Assembly: GCF_051209875.1 (NCBI RefSeq)
Contig: NZ_JBNTQY010000001.1
Coordinates: 1,054,001-1,118,000, forward strand
Source of the DNA: Emticicia sp051209875
GTDB taxonomy: Bacteria > Bacteroidota > Bacteroidia > Cytophagales > Spirosomataceae
Reading direction: 5' to 3'
Length of the DNA: 64,000 bases
Shown here in pieces: positions 1 through 8,333 of the stretch. Positions within the stretch are counted from its first letter, which is position 1. The number at the start of each line of letters is the position of its first letter. The translations under genes and the position numbers were made by a program. The notes under the pieces are model-generated. The model had not been told where the DNA came from. It did no database searches and saw nothing but the letters and a program-made list of their open reading frames with translations.

Positions 1-290
1 TCAACCAAAGTATTCAAGAAATCAATGGCATCCCAAACAGACATTTCACGTTTGTTAAATTTCAAGAATTCTTTTTCTTTCTCCAGTACAAAGTCGTAAG
101 TTTGATAAGTATGATTTAAACGATAAAATTCTCTTACAGTATTTACACGTGCTGAGTCAGTGTAATTACGATATTCTTCTTTCGTTTTCTTGGTTGTACT
201 ATTTTTAGGCTCTGGGTATCTTTCGAGCAAATCATCTTCCCATTCTTCGATGCTTGCTAAAGGCGAAATTTCTTTTTCGGTGAAGTTCAT
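1..290 (-). CDS. Inositol oxygenase (MIOX), N-terminal part, runs off the window
   Basis: Reading the minus strand from the ATG at 290-288 gives 96 residues and stays open to the window edge. The sequence contains YRNYTDSA, FYRLNHTYQTYDFV and MSVWDAIDFLNTLVD. These match the N-terminal core of myo-inositol oxygenase, whose family pattern is FY..(N/M)H..QT.DFV, then M..W...(D/E)LLN.LVDESDPD. MIOX is a cytoplasmic non-haem di-iron enzyme that opens myo-inositol to D-glucuronate. The di-iron ligands (His and Asp of an HD-type domain) lie mostly beyond the fragment, so activity cannot be judged. The upstream operator at 385-410 is shared with the SusC gene, which suggests substrate-dependent control. 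Family identification is strong although only about one third of the protein is visible. Confidence 0.85.
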   Translation of the reverse strand, partial: MNFTEKEISPLASIEEWEDDLLERYPEPKNSTTKKTKEEYRNYTDSARVNTVREFYRLNHTYQTYDFVLEKEKEFLKFNKREMSVWDAIDFLNTLV

Positions 291-384
291 TAGGATATAT
301 TTTTTTGAATTATCGAATGTTTTCTTGGAAACTATCAAATACTATGCAATAAAGTAATAAAATCTATAACTTTTTAAATAAAAT

Positions 385-410
385 TTACGCAAACGTTTGA
401 AATCGTTGCA
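385..410. promoter_or_regulatory. LacI/PurR-like operator upstream of MIOX
   Basis: The palindromic core CAAACGTTTG is at 390-399, inside ACGCAAACGTTTGAAATCG. The 23 bases 385-407 are identical to 5667-5689 upstream of SusC. The CG-centred core flanked by ACG resembles LacI/GalR-family operators such as the E. coli PurR box. It lies about 95 bp ahead of the MIOX start codon. No lacI-type gene is in the window, so the regulator is unknown. Confidence 0.75.
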
Positions 411-428
411 AAAAGGTAATTTGATAAA

Positions 429-460
429 AAGCGATGATAAAATTTTATTTATCATCGCTT
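429..460 (-). terminator. Hairpin terminator after the SusD gene
   Basis: A perfect 13-bp inverted repeat (429-441 with 448-460) has a 6-nt loop and a short T-rich tail on the minus strand. It lies between the SusD stop and the MIOX operator, so SusCD and MIOX are probably separate transcripts. Confidence 0.7.
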
Positions 461-513
461 AAATATCTATTAATGAACACTTTATAATGAATAATTACAC
501 CGTATCAATTAGA

Positions 514-2196
514 TCAATATCCTTGATTTTGTTTTAAATATCCAGGAAGGTTCGATGCTCCATCAATAGCTGTTTGTGGAATCGGGAATACTCTTTTGAG
601 TTTGTCGGTATTGGTTTTTTCTGTCCAAGTTCCTTCATATTTACCAAAACGAATCATATCGCTACGGCGGAGCATTTCCCAGTAAAATTCAAAACCACGC
701 TCTTTGAATAAAATGTCTAATGACATGGTTGTCAATGGAGGAGGAGGAGTTGTACGAGCCGCTCGTACGATATTTACATCAGCCAAAGCACCAGCAGCAT
801 CGTTACTTTTACGTAATTTTGCTTCAGCACGCATCATATAAACATCAGCCAAACGCACAATCACGATGTCGGCTTCACCGAAGTTACGACCACTCACCGA
901 TTTTTTGCTAAACTCATACTTTTCAACACGGTAGCCTGAGCTATAATCACTTCCTGCAGTTGTAAAATCTACCTTTTCAGTAAAATTAACTGGTACAGTC
1001 GGACGGTTACGAGTATCGTTGAAGAGTTTACCAACTTTATATTTGCCATCTGGGCATTTCAAGAAAACACCATTTTTTCTAATCAAACCATATTGCTGAC
1101 CTCTTAAAATACCACGATTGATATTGAAGTTTTCACCAGCTACACAAGAATCGGCAGGGTTAGTATAGATCGACAAGTTTTGTCTGTGAAATCTTGGGTC
1201 AGCAGCAGCAGGGTCTAATGGTGCGTATTGATCAACCCAAGTACGATAAAAATCAGGTGTAATAGCAGGACCATCAGTACCATTGGCATTTGGATAAGCA
1301 GGAAGCGGGAATTGGTCGCCTGAAAGCGAGAAATACGCCATACGATTATGTCCGTTCAATTCTGCTCTTTGGTCAACTGCAAAAATTAACTCAGGATTTG
1401 TATGATTGTCTGAACCAAAAATTGAGAAATAATCAGGTGATAACTTGAATTGGCCTGAGTTGATAATTTTATCACAATACTCAGTTACTTTATCCATTTC
1501 TTCAGGTTTGAAGTTTGGAGTACCATAAACATCACGATAAACGGCAGCATTCAAATACAAACGAGCCAATAAACCCCAAGCAGCACTTTTTGATAAACGA
1601 CCTGGTCCAACGGTAGCATCTAAATCAGGTTCAACGGCAAGTAATTCGTTTTTGATGTATTGGAATGCTTCTTCACCACGAATGATTTTTGAAGTTTCGC
1701 CCACATCTTCTTTTACAAATACTAAACCGAAAAGATCAAGTGTTAGCATTGAATAATAAGCACGCATACCTCTTGCTTCTGCTAAATATACTTTTGCACT
1801 TGGGTCGTTGAGTGTAGGTAAAGTATTGATTGCTGTAATAGCTCTCGACATTCCTTGCAAAATAAAATTCCAAGTGTTTCTGATATTTGGATCAGTGCTT
1901 TGGTAAGTATGTTGGTGCATGGCAATATAAATACCATTATCACCCCAGTCAGTACCGCCACGGTAAGGCAAAATTGCTTCGTCAGTCGAGATTTCTTGAA
2001 TAGCAAAATAGTTGGTATGCAAGAAAATATCTGGGAGACGAGCATACACAGGTGCAATGATTCCATCTGCTGCTTGTTTGTCGGTCAATTTTGCGGCCGA
2101 CAGCGTTTCGTCCAGAATATCTTCTTTCAGGTCGGTGCAGCTTTCTAAAACAGCGAAGCTACACAGTAATAATAACGAATATATTTTCTTTTTCAT
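514..2196 (-). CDS. SusD/RagB family outer-membrane nutrient-binding lipoprotein
   Basis: 560 residues. The N-terminus MKKKIYSLLLLCSFAVLESC is a lipoprotein signal with the acylated Cys at position 20. The body shows SusD features: an early TPR-like helical region (ARGMRAYYSMLTLDLFG, LARLYLNAAVYRD) and the C-terminal FKERGFEFYWEMLRRSDMIRFGKYEG, typical of the RagB/SusD family, ending in FPIPQTAI....L.QNQGY. SusD proteins form the lid over the SusC TonB-dependent channel and capture the ligand at the cell surface. The gene follows SusC by 94 bp in the same transcript direction. There is no adjacent glycoside hydrolase, and a shared operator with MIOX suggests a small ligand such as an inositol or inositol conjugate (inference). 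Confidence 0.93.
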   Translation of the reverse strand: MKKKIYSLLLLCSFAVLESCTDLKEDILDETLSAAKLTDKQAADGIIAPVYARLPDIFLHTNYFAIQEISTDEAILPYRGGTDWGDNGIYIAMHQHTYQSTDPNIRNTWNFILQGMSRAITAINTLPTLNDPSAKVYLAEARGMRAYYSMLTLDLFGLVFVKEDVGETSKIIRGEEAFQYIKNELLAVEPDLDATVGPGRLSKSAAWGLLARLYLNAAVYRDVYGTPNFKPEEMDKVTEYCDKIINSGQFKLSPDYFSIFGSDNHTNPELIFAVDQRAELNGHNRMAYFSLSGDQFPLPAYPNANGTDGPAITPDFYRTWVDQYAPLDPAAADPRFHRQNLSIYTNPADSCVAGENFNINRGILRGQQYGLIRKNGVFLKCPDGKYKVGKLFNDTRNRPTVPVNFTEKVDFTTAGSDYSSGYRVEKYEFSKKSVSGRNFGEADIVIVRLADVYMMRAEAKLRKSNDAAGALADVNIVRAARTTPPPPLTTMSLDILFKERGFEFYWEMLRRSDMIRFGKYEGTWTEKTNTDKLKRVFPIPQTAIDGASNLPGYLKQNQGY

Positions 2197-2204
2197 TTTT
2201 TTTT

Positions 2205-2286
2205 GCTTTATGCCTTATGCTTTACGCTTTAGGCAGTTTTAAAACATTTATTAGCATATTGCTTACGGCTTATAGCTTACAGCAAG
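2205..2286. repeat. Heptanucleotide repeat arrays between SusC and SusD
   Basis: Two runs of a degenerate 7-bp unit lie in the 94-bp SusC-SusD spacer. One at 2205-2234 reads GCTTTAT, GCCTTAT, GCTTTAC, GCTTTAG. The other at 2259-2286 reads TTGCTTA, CGGCTTA, TAGCTTA, CAGCAAG. Both runs are in the same orientation, unlike the inverted arrays elsewhere in the window. The spacer must be transcribed if SusC and SusD form one operon. Confidence 0.75.
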
Positions 2287-2290
2287 TTTT

Positions 2291-5200
2291 TTAGAATGAA
2301 ACATTTAGACCAAAAATGATTGATTTGGCTTTTGGATAGCTTAAATAATCAATACCATACGACGAAATACCATTGATAGTACGGTCGGTATTTACTTCTG
2401 GGTCATAACCATTGTATTTCGTAATAACGAAAAGGTTTTGGCCAGTTACCGACAAGCGTAGTGTTGGAATATATTTATCAATTCCTAAAGCTCTTGTATT
2501 GAAATTATAGCCCAAAGCCAAGTTATTAAGTCTCAAGAATGCACCATCTTTCAAGAATCTTGTTGAAACCGGAGCCGCATTATTAGTAGATTCGTTGGCA
2601 AATTGAACAGCTTCTGGTGTTGTATTGATTCCTTTTGAAAGTCTCAATTTATAGAAATTTGAATTGGCAGTATTGTCATAAATCTTGTTTCCTCTTACAC
2701 CATTGAAATTGGCAATCAAATCGAAGCCTTTATAACCAATATTTCCAAAGAAATTGTATTGCATTGTTGGTAAAGCACTTCCTGCGGCAATACGGTCTTT
2801 GTCAGTTACAAGTCCATCACCATCAACATCACGGTAAGTACTTAAACCTTTGTCATCAAATCCAGTAAATTCTTTCAAGAAGAAAGTACCAATCGGTTCG
2901 CCACTGATATAGCCATTGATTGTAGCAGAAGTTAAGCCCGAGCCAGAAGCACTTCCCGAAGGAATAACCGAATAAGGTGAGTTTTTCACTACGTTATTGA
3001 TGAAAGTAACGTTTCCACCAACGCCATAATTCAAGCCACTTTTTGTTTTTTGACGATAAGCTACTTCGATTTCCAAACCTTTGTTGATGATTTTCATATC
3101 ATGCACATTTGTCCAGAATGTACCTGCTGGTTGTACTGGGTCAGAAGGAATTACTTCTAATAAAATATCATTTGATACCTTATTGAAATAATCAATTGAG
3201 CCTGATAATGCACCATTCAAGAAACCAAAATCAAGACCAATATTGCTTTGTGAAGAAACCTCCCATTGTATATCAGGATTAGCTAAACGAGTATATGTGG
3301 TTCCTGCTGGGAAAACACTCGTTGAATTAAGCGGGTAACTTGTTGACGCCGAAACAGAAGAAGTAAATAAGGCTTGTGTAATCTTTGAAGGTATTTCTTG
3401 ATTACCAGTTTGGCCCCAACCTGCTCTTAATTTTAGGTTGCTAATAGGCAATGATTTCATGAATTTTTCTTCCGAAATTCTCCAACCAGCAGCAAATGAT
3501 GGGAAAATACCATATTTATTATTGGCACCAAATTTAGAAGAACCATCGGCACGAACGGTTGCTGTAAGAAGGTATTTATCTTTGAATTGATAATTTATTC
3601 TTGAGAAAAATGACTGTAATTCATTTTTTAAAGCATAACCCGAAGGCTTATTATTGGCCAAAGTCAACTCTTGACCTAAACCTGGATTATAGATTGGTTC
3701 AATGTCAGAAATTGGAAACTTATTAATACTTGACGAACGACCTTGCAAGAAAATCTTTTGGTAAGAATGTCCAGCCAATGCTGTAAAGCTATGACTATTC
3801 CAATCGTGCGAAAATGTCAAATAGTTTTCGATGAGGCTATTACTATTATTAGTATAGATTGTTTCGAGGCGACCATCTTGCAAAGGAACAGCATTTGGCA
3901 AAGACTCTAAGTCACGTACCGAGTTTGAATTATCAATACCGTAGTTCAAACGATAAGTTAAATCTTTCGTGATTTTGAGTGATGGCGAGATATTTCCAAT
4001 CAAACGATTCGTTTTAGTAATGTCTTTCTCTAATTTCAAACTAACCAAAGGATTGACTAAGTTTGGATAAACAGCAGGGTTTCCATTGGCATCTAATGCA
4101 GGATAAGTAGGATTTACCGAAATAGCATTTCCCAACATACTTCCGATTGGTGGGCGAGAGTTATTGGTGAAAGTTGCATTTAAGTTTACATCTACATTTA
4201 GGCGATCTTCCCAAAACTTTTGGCTTACGTTAATTCTTCCTGTATAACGATTCAAATCATTGTTTTTCAAGATACCCTCTTGCTTTTGAGCTCCAAACGA
4301 AGCATAATAAGTTAATTTACCTGCTCCACCACCCAAAGTCAAATTATGATTTTGCGTATAAGCTGTACGAGTAATTTCTTTTTGCCAATCGGTATTACCT
4401 TTCAAATCTTCCAATACACCACCTACACTTGGTACTGCTTTACGATATTCGTCGGCGGTATAAACTGGCAATGCACGAGCAATTTCAGAAATACCAACAC
4501 TTGCCGAATAGTTGAGTGATGAACTACCTGCTTTACCTTTTTTAGTGGTAATCAAAACCACACCATTGGCTCCACGAGCTCCATAAATAGCCGTTGCAGA
4601 AGCGTCTTTCAATACATCAATTGATTCAATATCTTGTGGATTCAAGAAAGTTAATGGATTCATTGCTCCACCAGTTCCTGAATTATCCAACGCCAAACCA
4701 TCCACAACAAATAAAGGTGTACTTCCTGTACGCACACCACCTGGCCCACGAATTGTGATTCCTTGTGCCGAACCTGGCTCTCCACTTGCTGATGTAACAT
4801 TTACCCCAGCCACTTTACCTTGTAATAATTGCTCTGGTGAGTTAATGATACCTTTGTTAAATTCTTCACTTTTTACCGATTTTACAGCACCTGTAATATC
4901 TGTTTTTTTAGCAGTACCATAACCTACTACTACTACTTCGCTTAGTGTTTTGCTATCTGAACTCAATCGAATACTTAACTGGGTTTGACCACCTACTGCT
5001 ACTTCTTGAGCAGTATAACCTACATAACTAAATACTAAAATAGATTTGTTATCAGGTACTGCAATTGAAAATTCACCATTTACATCGGTAATCGCTCCTT
5101 TGGCAGTACCTTTTACAGTAACACTCACACCAGGCAAACCATCGCCTGTTTCTGCATCAGCTACTTTACCTTTTACTGTAATATCGACAGTACTGATGTT

Positions 5201-5308
5201 ACCCTTTGCGTAGCCTATATCAACACACAAGAGCGTGAAAAATAAAGAGATTACAGCCGTTCCCATAATTTTGGAGAACAATCTGTTTTTTTGTAGTTTT
5301 TGATTCAT
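2291..5308 (-). CDS. SusC/RagA family TonB-dependent outer-membrane transporter
   Basis: 1005 residues. Order: signal peptide (about 1-35, ending GYAKG), CarboxypepD_reg-like domain (about 45-125, VKGKVADAETGDGLPGVSV then DVNGEFSIAVPDN), the SusC motif EVVVVGYGTAKKTDITGAV, plug domain (to about 250, with VDGLALDN, IESIDVLKDASATAIYGARG and ANGVVLITTKKG), then a long beta-barrel to the terminal Phe in FGLNVSF. SusC proteins import ligands across the outer membrane using TonB energy and pair with the SusD encoded next. The 530-bp upstream spacer holds a -7 box, paired direct repeats, and two LacI-like operators shared with the MIOX promoter region. The substrate cannot be read from the sequence. 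Confidence 0.95.
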   Translation of the reverse strand: MNQKLQKNRLFSKIMGTAVISLFFTLLCVDIGYAKGNISTVDITVKGKVADAETGDGLPGVSVTVKGTAKGAITDVNGEFSIAVPDNKSILVFSYVGYTAQEVAVGGQTQLSIRLSSDSKTLSEVVVVGYGTAKKTDITGAVKSVKSEEFNKGIINSPEQLLQGKVAGVNVTSASGEPGSAQGITIRGPGGVRTGSTPLFVVDGLALDNSGTGGAMNPLTFLNPQDIESIDVLKDASATAIYGARGANGVVLITTKKGKAGSSSLNYSASVGISEIARALPVYTADEYRKAVPSVGGVLEDLKGNTDWQKEITRTAYTQNHNLTLGGGAGKLTYYASFGAQKQEGILKNNDLNRYTGRINVSQKFWEDRLNVDVNLNATFTNNSRPPIGSMLGNAISVNPTYPALDANGNPAVYPNLVNPLVSLKLEKDITKTNRLIGNISPSLKITKDLTYRLNYGIDNSNSVRDLESLPNAVPLQDGRLETIYTNNSNSLIENYLTFSHDWNSHSFTALAGHSYQKIFLQGRSSSINKFPISDIEPIYNPGLGQELTLANNKPSGYALKNELQSFFSRINYQFKDKYLLTATVRADGSSKFGANNKYGIFPSFAAGWRISEEKFMKSLPISNLKLRAGWGQTGNQEIPSKITQALFTSSVSASTSYPLNSTSVFPAGTTYTRLANPDIQWEVSSQSNIGLDFGFLNGALSGSIDYFNKVSNDILLEVIPSDPVQPAGTFWTNVHDMKIINKGLEIEVAYRQKTKSGLNYGVGGNVTFINNVVKNSPYSVIPSGSASGSGLTSATINGYISGEPIGTFFLKEFTGFDDKGLSTYRDVDGDGLVTDKDRIAAGSALPTMQYNFFGNIGYKGFDLIANFNGVRGNKIYDNTANSNFYKLRLSKGINTTPEAVQFANESTNNAAPVSTRFLKDGAFLRLNNLALGYNFNTRALGIDKYIPTLRLSVTGQNLFVITKYNGYDPEVNTDRTINGISSYGIDYLSYPKAKSIIFGLNVSF

Positions 5309-5494
5309 TTTTGTTGACCGGGTTTTGATAATTTTTTGATGAATTAGAGGAAACTTTTTGAATAATTTGGTTCAGGGAATGTAAATTGTCGTTTACTGTT
5401 CTGTCATTTAGAAGGTTGGTTAAGTGATTTATTAGTTGTATTAAAGCTATTTAATTATGTATTTAGACTAATATTGAATGTAAACATTAGGGCG

Positions 5495-5502
5495 CAAAGG
5501 TA
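5495..5502 (-). promoter_or_regulatory. Candidate -7 promoter box for SusC
   Basis: On the minus strand this reads TACCTTTG, an exact match to the Bacteroidota -7 consensus TAnnTTTG, 187 bp upstream of the SusC start. No TTG element stands at the usual -33 spacing, which fits a promoter that needs an activator. Confidence 0.55.
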
Positions 5503-5508
5503 GGCTTC

Positions 5509-5540
5509 CAACATTACCATAATGTTAATTCAACATTACC
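5509..5540. promoter_or_regulatory. Direct repeats next to the SusC promoter box
   Basis: CAACATTACC occurs at 5509-5518 and again at 5531-5540, 22 bp apart (two helical turns). They sit just upstream of the minus-strand -7 box at 5495-5502, where an activator would bind. The spacer TATAATGTTAAT-like sequence adds partial dyad symmetry. Confidence 0.45.
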
Positions 5541-5666
5541 AATATTTAATAAAGTGATGCTTTTTGAGAGATAGATTTTTCATATTGGTGTTATAAGTGA
5601 ATTAGGGTATAATTTTAGTTTAGAGTGCATTTTACTGATAAAAAATAAGACTTTTCTCATAAAAAA

Positions 5667-5705
5667 TTACGCAAACGTTTGAAATCGTTACGCAAACGTT
5701 TGCAA
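5667..5705. promoter_or_regulatory. Tandem LacI/PurR-like operators upstream of SusC
   Basis: Two copies of CAAACGTTTG lie at 5672-5681 and 5693-5702, exactly 21 bp centre to centre. The second is a perfect 12-bp palindrome, GCAAACGTTTGC. The first copy and its flanks (5667-5689) are identical over 23 bases to 385-407 upstream of MIOX. They stand about 360 bp before the SusC start and 165 bp before its -7 box. The spacing would let two dimers bind the same DNA face. Confidence 0.75.
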
Positions 5706-5785
5706 TTGCTGAGTAAAAATGATTAGATCAATCAATTTTAGGTATATGAAAGAATACTGAGAAGAAATGTCTATCTAAAAAAAAT

Positions 5786-5814
5786 GCGTGCAGCCTCATA
5801 GTCTACACGCATCT
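5786..5814 (-). terminator. Terminator after the BI-1 family gene
   Basis: ATGCGTG (5786-5792) pairs with CACGCAT (5808-5814). On the minus strand the stem is followed by a run of about eight T. It lies 25 bp beyond the end of the Bax-inhibitor-1 family gene. Confidence 0.75.
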
Positions 5815-5838
5815 AGATAAGATAAACCAATATATGTT

Positions 5839-6528
5839 TTATTTTTTTCTGCCAAAAATTCTTAATAGGTATAAGAACAAATTGATGAAATCAAGATAGA
5901 GTGTTAATGCTCCCATGATAGCTCCTTTGCTTTGTGTTTCGCTATCAGCATTTTCAAGGTGTAATTCTTTGATTTTTTGTGTATCATAAGCTGTCAAACC
6001 AACAAAAATAACTACACCAATATAAGAAATGATTAATTGAAACATATCATTTTTCCAAAACATATTCACAACCGTAGCGATAATAATCCCTATCAATGCC
6101 ATGAAAAGCAGACTTCCCCACGAGGTCAAATCACGTTTGGTAAAATAGCCAAAAGCACTCATCGCCATAAACATTCCTCCCGAAATGAAGAATGTTCCAG
6201 CCAAAGAATCGGCGGTATATGCAAGAAAAATGACCGATAGTGTCAGTCCATTCATCAAAGCATAAGCAAAAAATAGCATCATTGCCGTAGTCGATGACAT
6301 AGTTCGCATGGCTGAAGTAAGCCAAATGACTAAGCCTAATTCGCCAAAAATTAGAGCATAAAAAACTATTTTATTACCAATAATTATTTCAACTAAGTTC
6401 AAACTACTGGCAACATACATGGCTGTAAGAGCAGTTACTGCAAGTGCTGCTGCCATCCAGCCAAACACTTTTTGCATAAAACTTGCCTGTGCGGCACGAA
6501 TTTCGTCTTGTGTAAGAAAGTTGTTCAT
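5839..6528 (-). CDS. Bax inhibitor-1/YccA family integral membrane protein
   Basis: 229 residues, almost entirely hydrophobic, with about seven membrane segments. The cytosolic N-terminus MNNFLTQDEIRAAQASFMQKVFGWMAAAL matches the bacterial YccA/YbhL pattern (FM.KVYGWM..GL). The C-terminal segments contain the family motif FVGLTAYDTQKIKEL and finish with ALTLYLDFINLFLYLLRIFGRKK. Family members are pH-sensitive calcium-leak channels or partners of membrane proteases; the role here is unknown. It is monocistronic, with a terminator downstream and a divergent oxidoreductase gene upstream. Length and motifs are normal. Confidence 0.93.
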   Translation of the reverse strand: MNNFLTQDEIRAAQASFMQKVFGWMAAALAVTALTAMYVASSLNLVEIIIGNKIVFYALIFGELGLVIWLTSAMRTMSSTTAMMLFFAYALMNGLTLSVIFLAYTADSLAGTFFISGGMFMAMSAFGYFTKRDLTSWGSLLFMALIGIIIATVVNMFWKNDMFQLIISYIGVVIFVGLTAYDTQKIKELHLENADSETQSKGAIMGALTLYLDFINLFLYLLRIFGRKK

Positions 6529-6561
6529 TGTGATTTTATTATTTTAAGTTTAAGATGGGCA

Positions 6562-6590
6562 GAAAGATACTATTTTTCAATAGAAACCAA
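6562..6590 (-). promoter_or_regulatory. Candidate promoter of the BI-1 family gene
   Basis: Minus-strand TTG (6590-6588), an 18-bp spacer and TATCTTTC (6569-6562) match the Bacteroidota -33/-7 layout with one mismatch in TAnnTTTG. It lies 34 bp from the start codon. Confidence 0.4.
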
Positions 6591-6783
6591 AAATCCTGAC
6601 CTGTTTTTGTGAATTATTGGAATGGGTTTTCTGGGTATTATTTGCCTTTATTAAATTTTTTTAAAATAAAACGGTTAAATAATTTATTTAGAATTATTTT
6701 TTGCATTAACTTCATCATTTCAAACTATTTAACCCCGCAATGTGCCATCACAGCATATTGCACAAACACTATAATTACAAACT

Positions 6784-8160
6784 ATGCAATCTTCTCGTAG
6801 AAAATTTATTCAAAATGTCGGTGCAGCTTCAGTTTTATTAGCCACTGAAAGTTTTGCCAAACCTTTTAATATTATCAAAGACTTAAAAAAAATTAGTCCT
6901 AATGATAAACTTCGCTTTGCCACCATTGGCTTCGGAATTCAAGGGCATGGCGATACAAGAGCAGCTTTAAGAAACCCTGATGTAGAATTTGTAGGTGCAG
7001 CCGACTTATACGATGGCCGCTTGCTTCATGCCAAAGAACTCTATAATAAAGATTTATTTACGACTCGTGATTACCGAGAAATTTTAGATCGTAAAGATGT
7101 TGATGCGGTAATCATTTCTACGCCTGACCACTGGCACGACCACATCAGTATTGCGGCTATGAAAGCAGGCAAAAATGTGTATTGCCAAAAACCAATGGTT
7201 CAGCACATTGACGAAGGTCATGCGATGATTGATACTTGGAGAAAAACTGGTAAAACTGTACAAGTAGGTAGCCAGCCAAGTAGTGGAGCTGCCTATGCTG
7301 AAGCTCGTAGATTGATGGCTACTGGAGCAATTGGTGACCTTAATTTTATTGAAGCAACATACGACCGATACAATGCTTTAGGAGCTTGGACATACTCAAT
7401 TCCACCCGATGCTTCGCCAAAGACAATTGATTGGGATACTTTTATTGGGGATGCTCCAAAACGTCCATTTGATGCGACTCGTTTTTTCCGTTGGAGAAAC
7501 TACCGTGATTATGGTACGGGCGTAGCAGGTGATTTATTTGTGCATTTGATTACAGGAATGCACTTTGCTACTGGAGCAATCGGGCCAGAAAGAATTTTTG
7601 CTTCGGGCGAATTGAGCTACTGGAAAGATGGCCGTGATGTGCCTGATGTAATGGTAACAGTGTTGGATTATCCTGATACCGACAAACACACCAAGTTTCA
7701 GGCTGTATTAAGGGTAAACTTTGCTAATGCTGGAGCTATCAAAAACGTCACTCGAATCGTTGGAACTGAGGGAGAAATTTTATGGAATGCACAAGGTTTG
7801 ACGCTTACCAAGCGTAAATTACCAAAAGCTCCAGGTTATGGTGCAGGCGAAAGTTATGCAACATTCCCTGATGCGATTCAGCAAGAATATAAGAAAGAAT
7901 ATGATGCTAAATATGCTGAATCTGACCGTGTAGCACCACCAGTACAAGAAATTAAATACGAAACGCCAAAAGAAGACGACCCTCATGCTCAACACTTCAA
8001 AAACTTTTTTGATAATGTACGTAAAGGAAGTCAAGAAACTGCCCAAGATCCTGTTTTTGGTTTCCGTGCAGCCGCTCCAGCTTTGGCTTGTAATTTGAGT
8101 TATTTTGATAAAAAAATCATCAACTGGGATCCAGTTGCGATGAAAATAAAGAAAAAATAA
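6784..8160 (+). CDS. Tat-exported Gfo/Idh/MocA family oxidoreductase
   Basis: 458 residues. The N-terminus SSRRKFIQNVGAASVLLATESFA is a twin-arginine signal, so the folded enzyme with bound cofactor is probably exported. A Rossmann NAD(P) domain follows (IGFGIQGHGDTRAAL, then VDAVIISTPDHWHDHISIAAMKAGKNVYCQKPM). The usual EKP motif is QKP here, and the lysine is kept. The C-terminal alpha/beta domain carries DYGTGVAGDLFVHLITGMHF with the conserved Asp/His pair. Members oxidise or reduce sugars, inositols or 3-keto-sugars. A second Tat-type paralogue is encoded at 56128-57417. No operon partner is nearby; the substrate cannot be assigned. Confidence 0.9.
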   Translation: MQSSRRKFIQNVGAASVLLATESFAKPFNIIKDLKKISPNDKLRFATIGFGIQGHGDTRAALRNPDVEFVGAADLYDGRLLHAKELYNKDLFTTRDYREILDRKDVDAVIISTPDHWHDHISIAAMKAGKNVYCQKPMVQHIDEGHAMIDTWRKTGKTVQVGSQPSSGAAYAEARRLMATGAIGDLNFIEATYDRYNALGAWTYSIPPDASPKTIDWDTFIGDAPKRPFDATRFFRWRNYRDYGTGVAGDLFVHLITGMHFATGAIGPERIFASGELSYWKDGRDVPDVMVTVLDYPDTDKHTKFQAVLRVNFANAGAIKNVTRIVGTEGEILWNAQGLTLTKRKLPKAPGYGAGESYATFPDAIQQEYKKEYDAKYAESDRVAPPVQEIKYETPKEDDPHAQHFKNFFDNVRKGSQETAQDPVFGFRAAAPALACNLSYFDKKIINWDPVAMKIKKK

Positions 8161-8177
8161 GCGTTTAACCAATGTTT

Positions 8178-8291
8178 TAACCACGGACAGTCCGCTGTAG
8201 CGGTTTCACTATGTTGAAGCACTGAGTTGCACAGATGTTTTCAAAAACTTTGTGTAACTCTGTGAAAAACTCAGTGAATCTCCGTGGTTTA
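8178..8291. repeat. Imperfect inverted repeat of the CTCnGTGn type
   Basis: AACCACGG at 8179-8186 pairs with CCGTGGTT at 8282-8289. Inside, CACTGAGTTGCACAGATG on the left is partly complementary to the right arm. The right arm repeats CTTTGTGT, CTCTGTGA, CTCAGTGA and CTCCGTGG at 10-12 bp steps. This looks like a dispersed intergenic repeat. It makes an apparent upstream start at 8235 for the nuclease gene spurious. Confidence 0.6.
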
Positions 8292-8333
8292 TTGTTTTAT
8301 TTGCATAAATTTTCAAAACAAACTATTACAATA

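Noticed and set aside
7819..8184. Minus-strand open frame of 121 codons overlapping the end of the Gfo/Idh gene
   Set aside because: It runs opposite a well-supported enzyme, has low-complexity Phe/Leu/Ile composition and no recognisable family.
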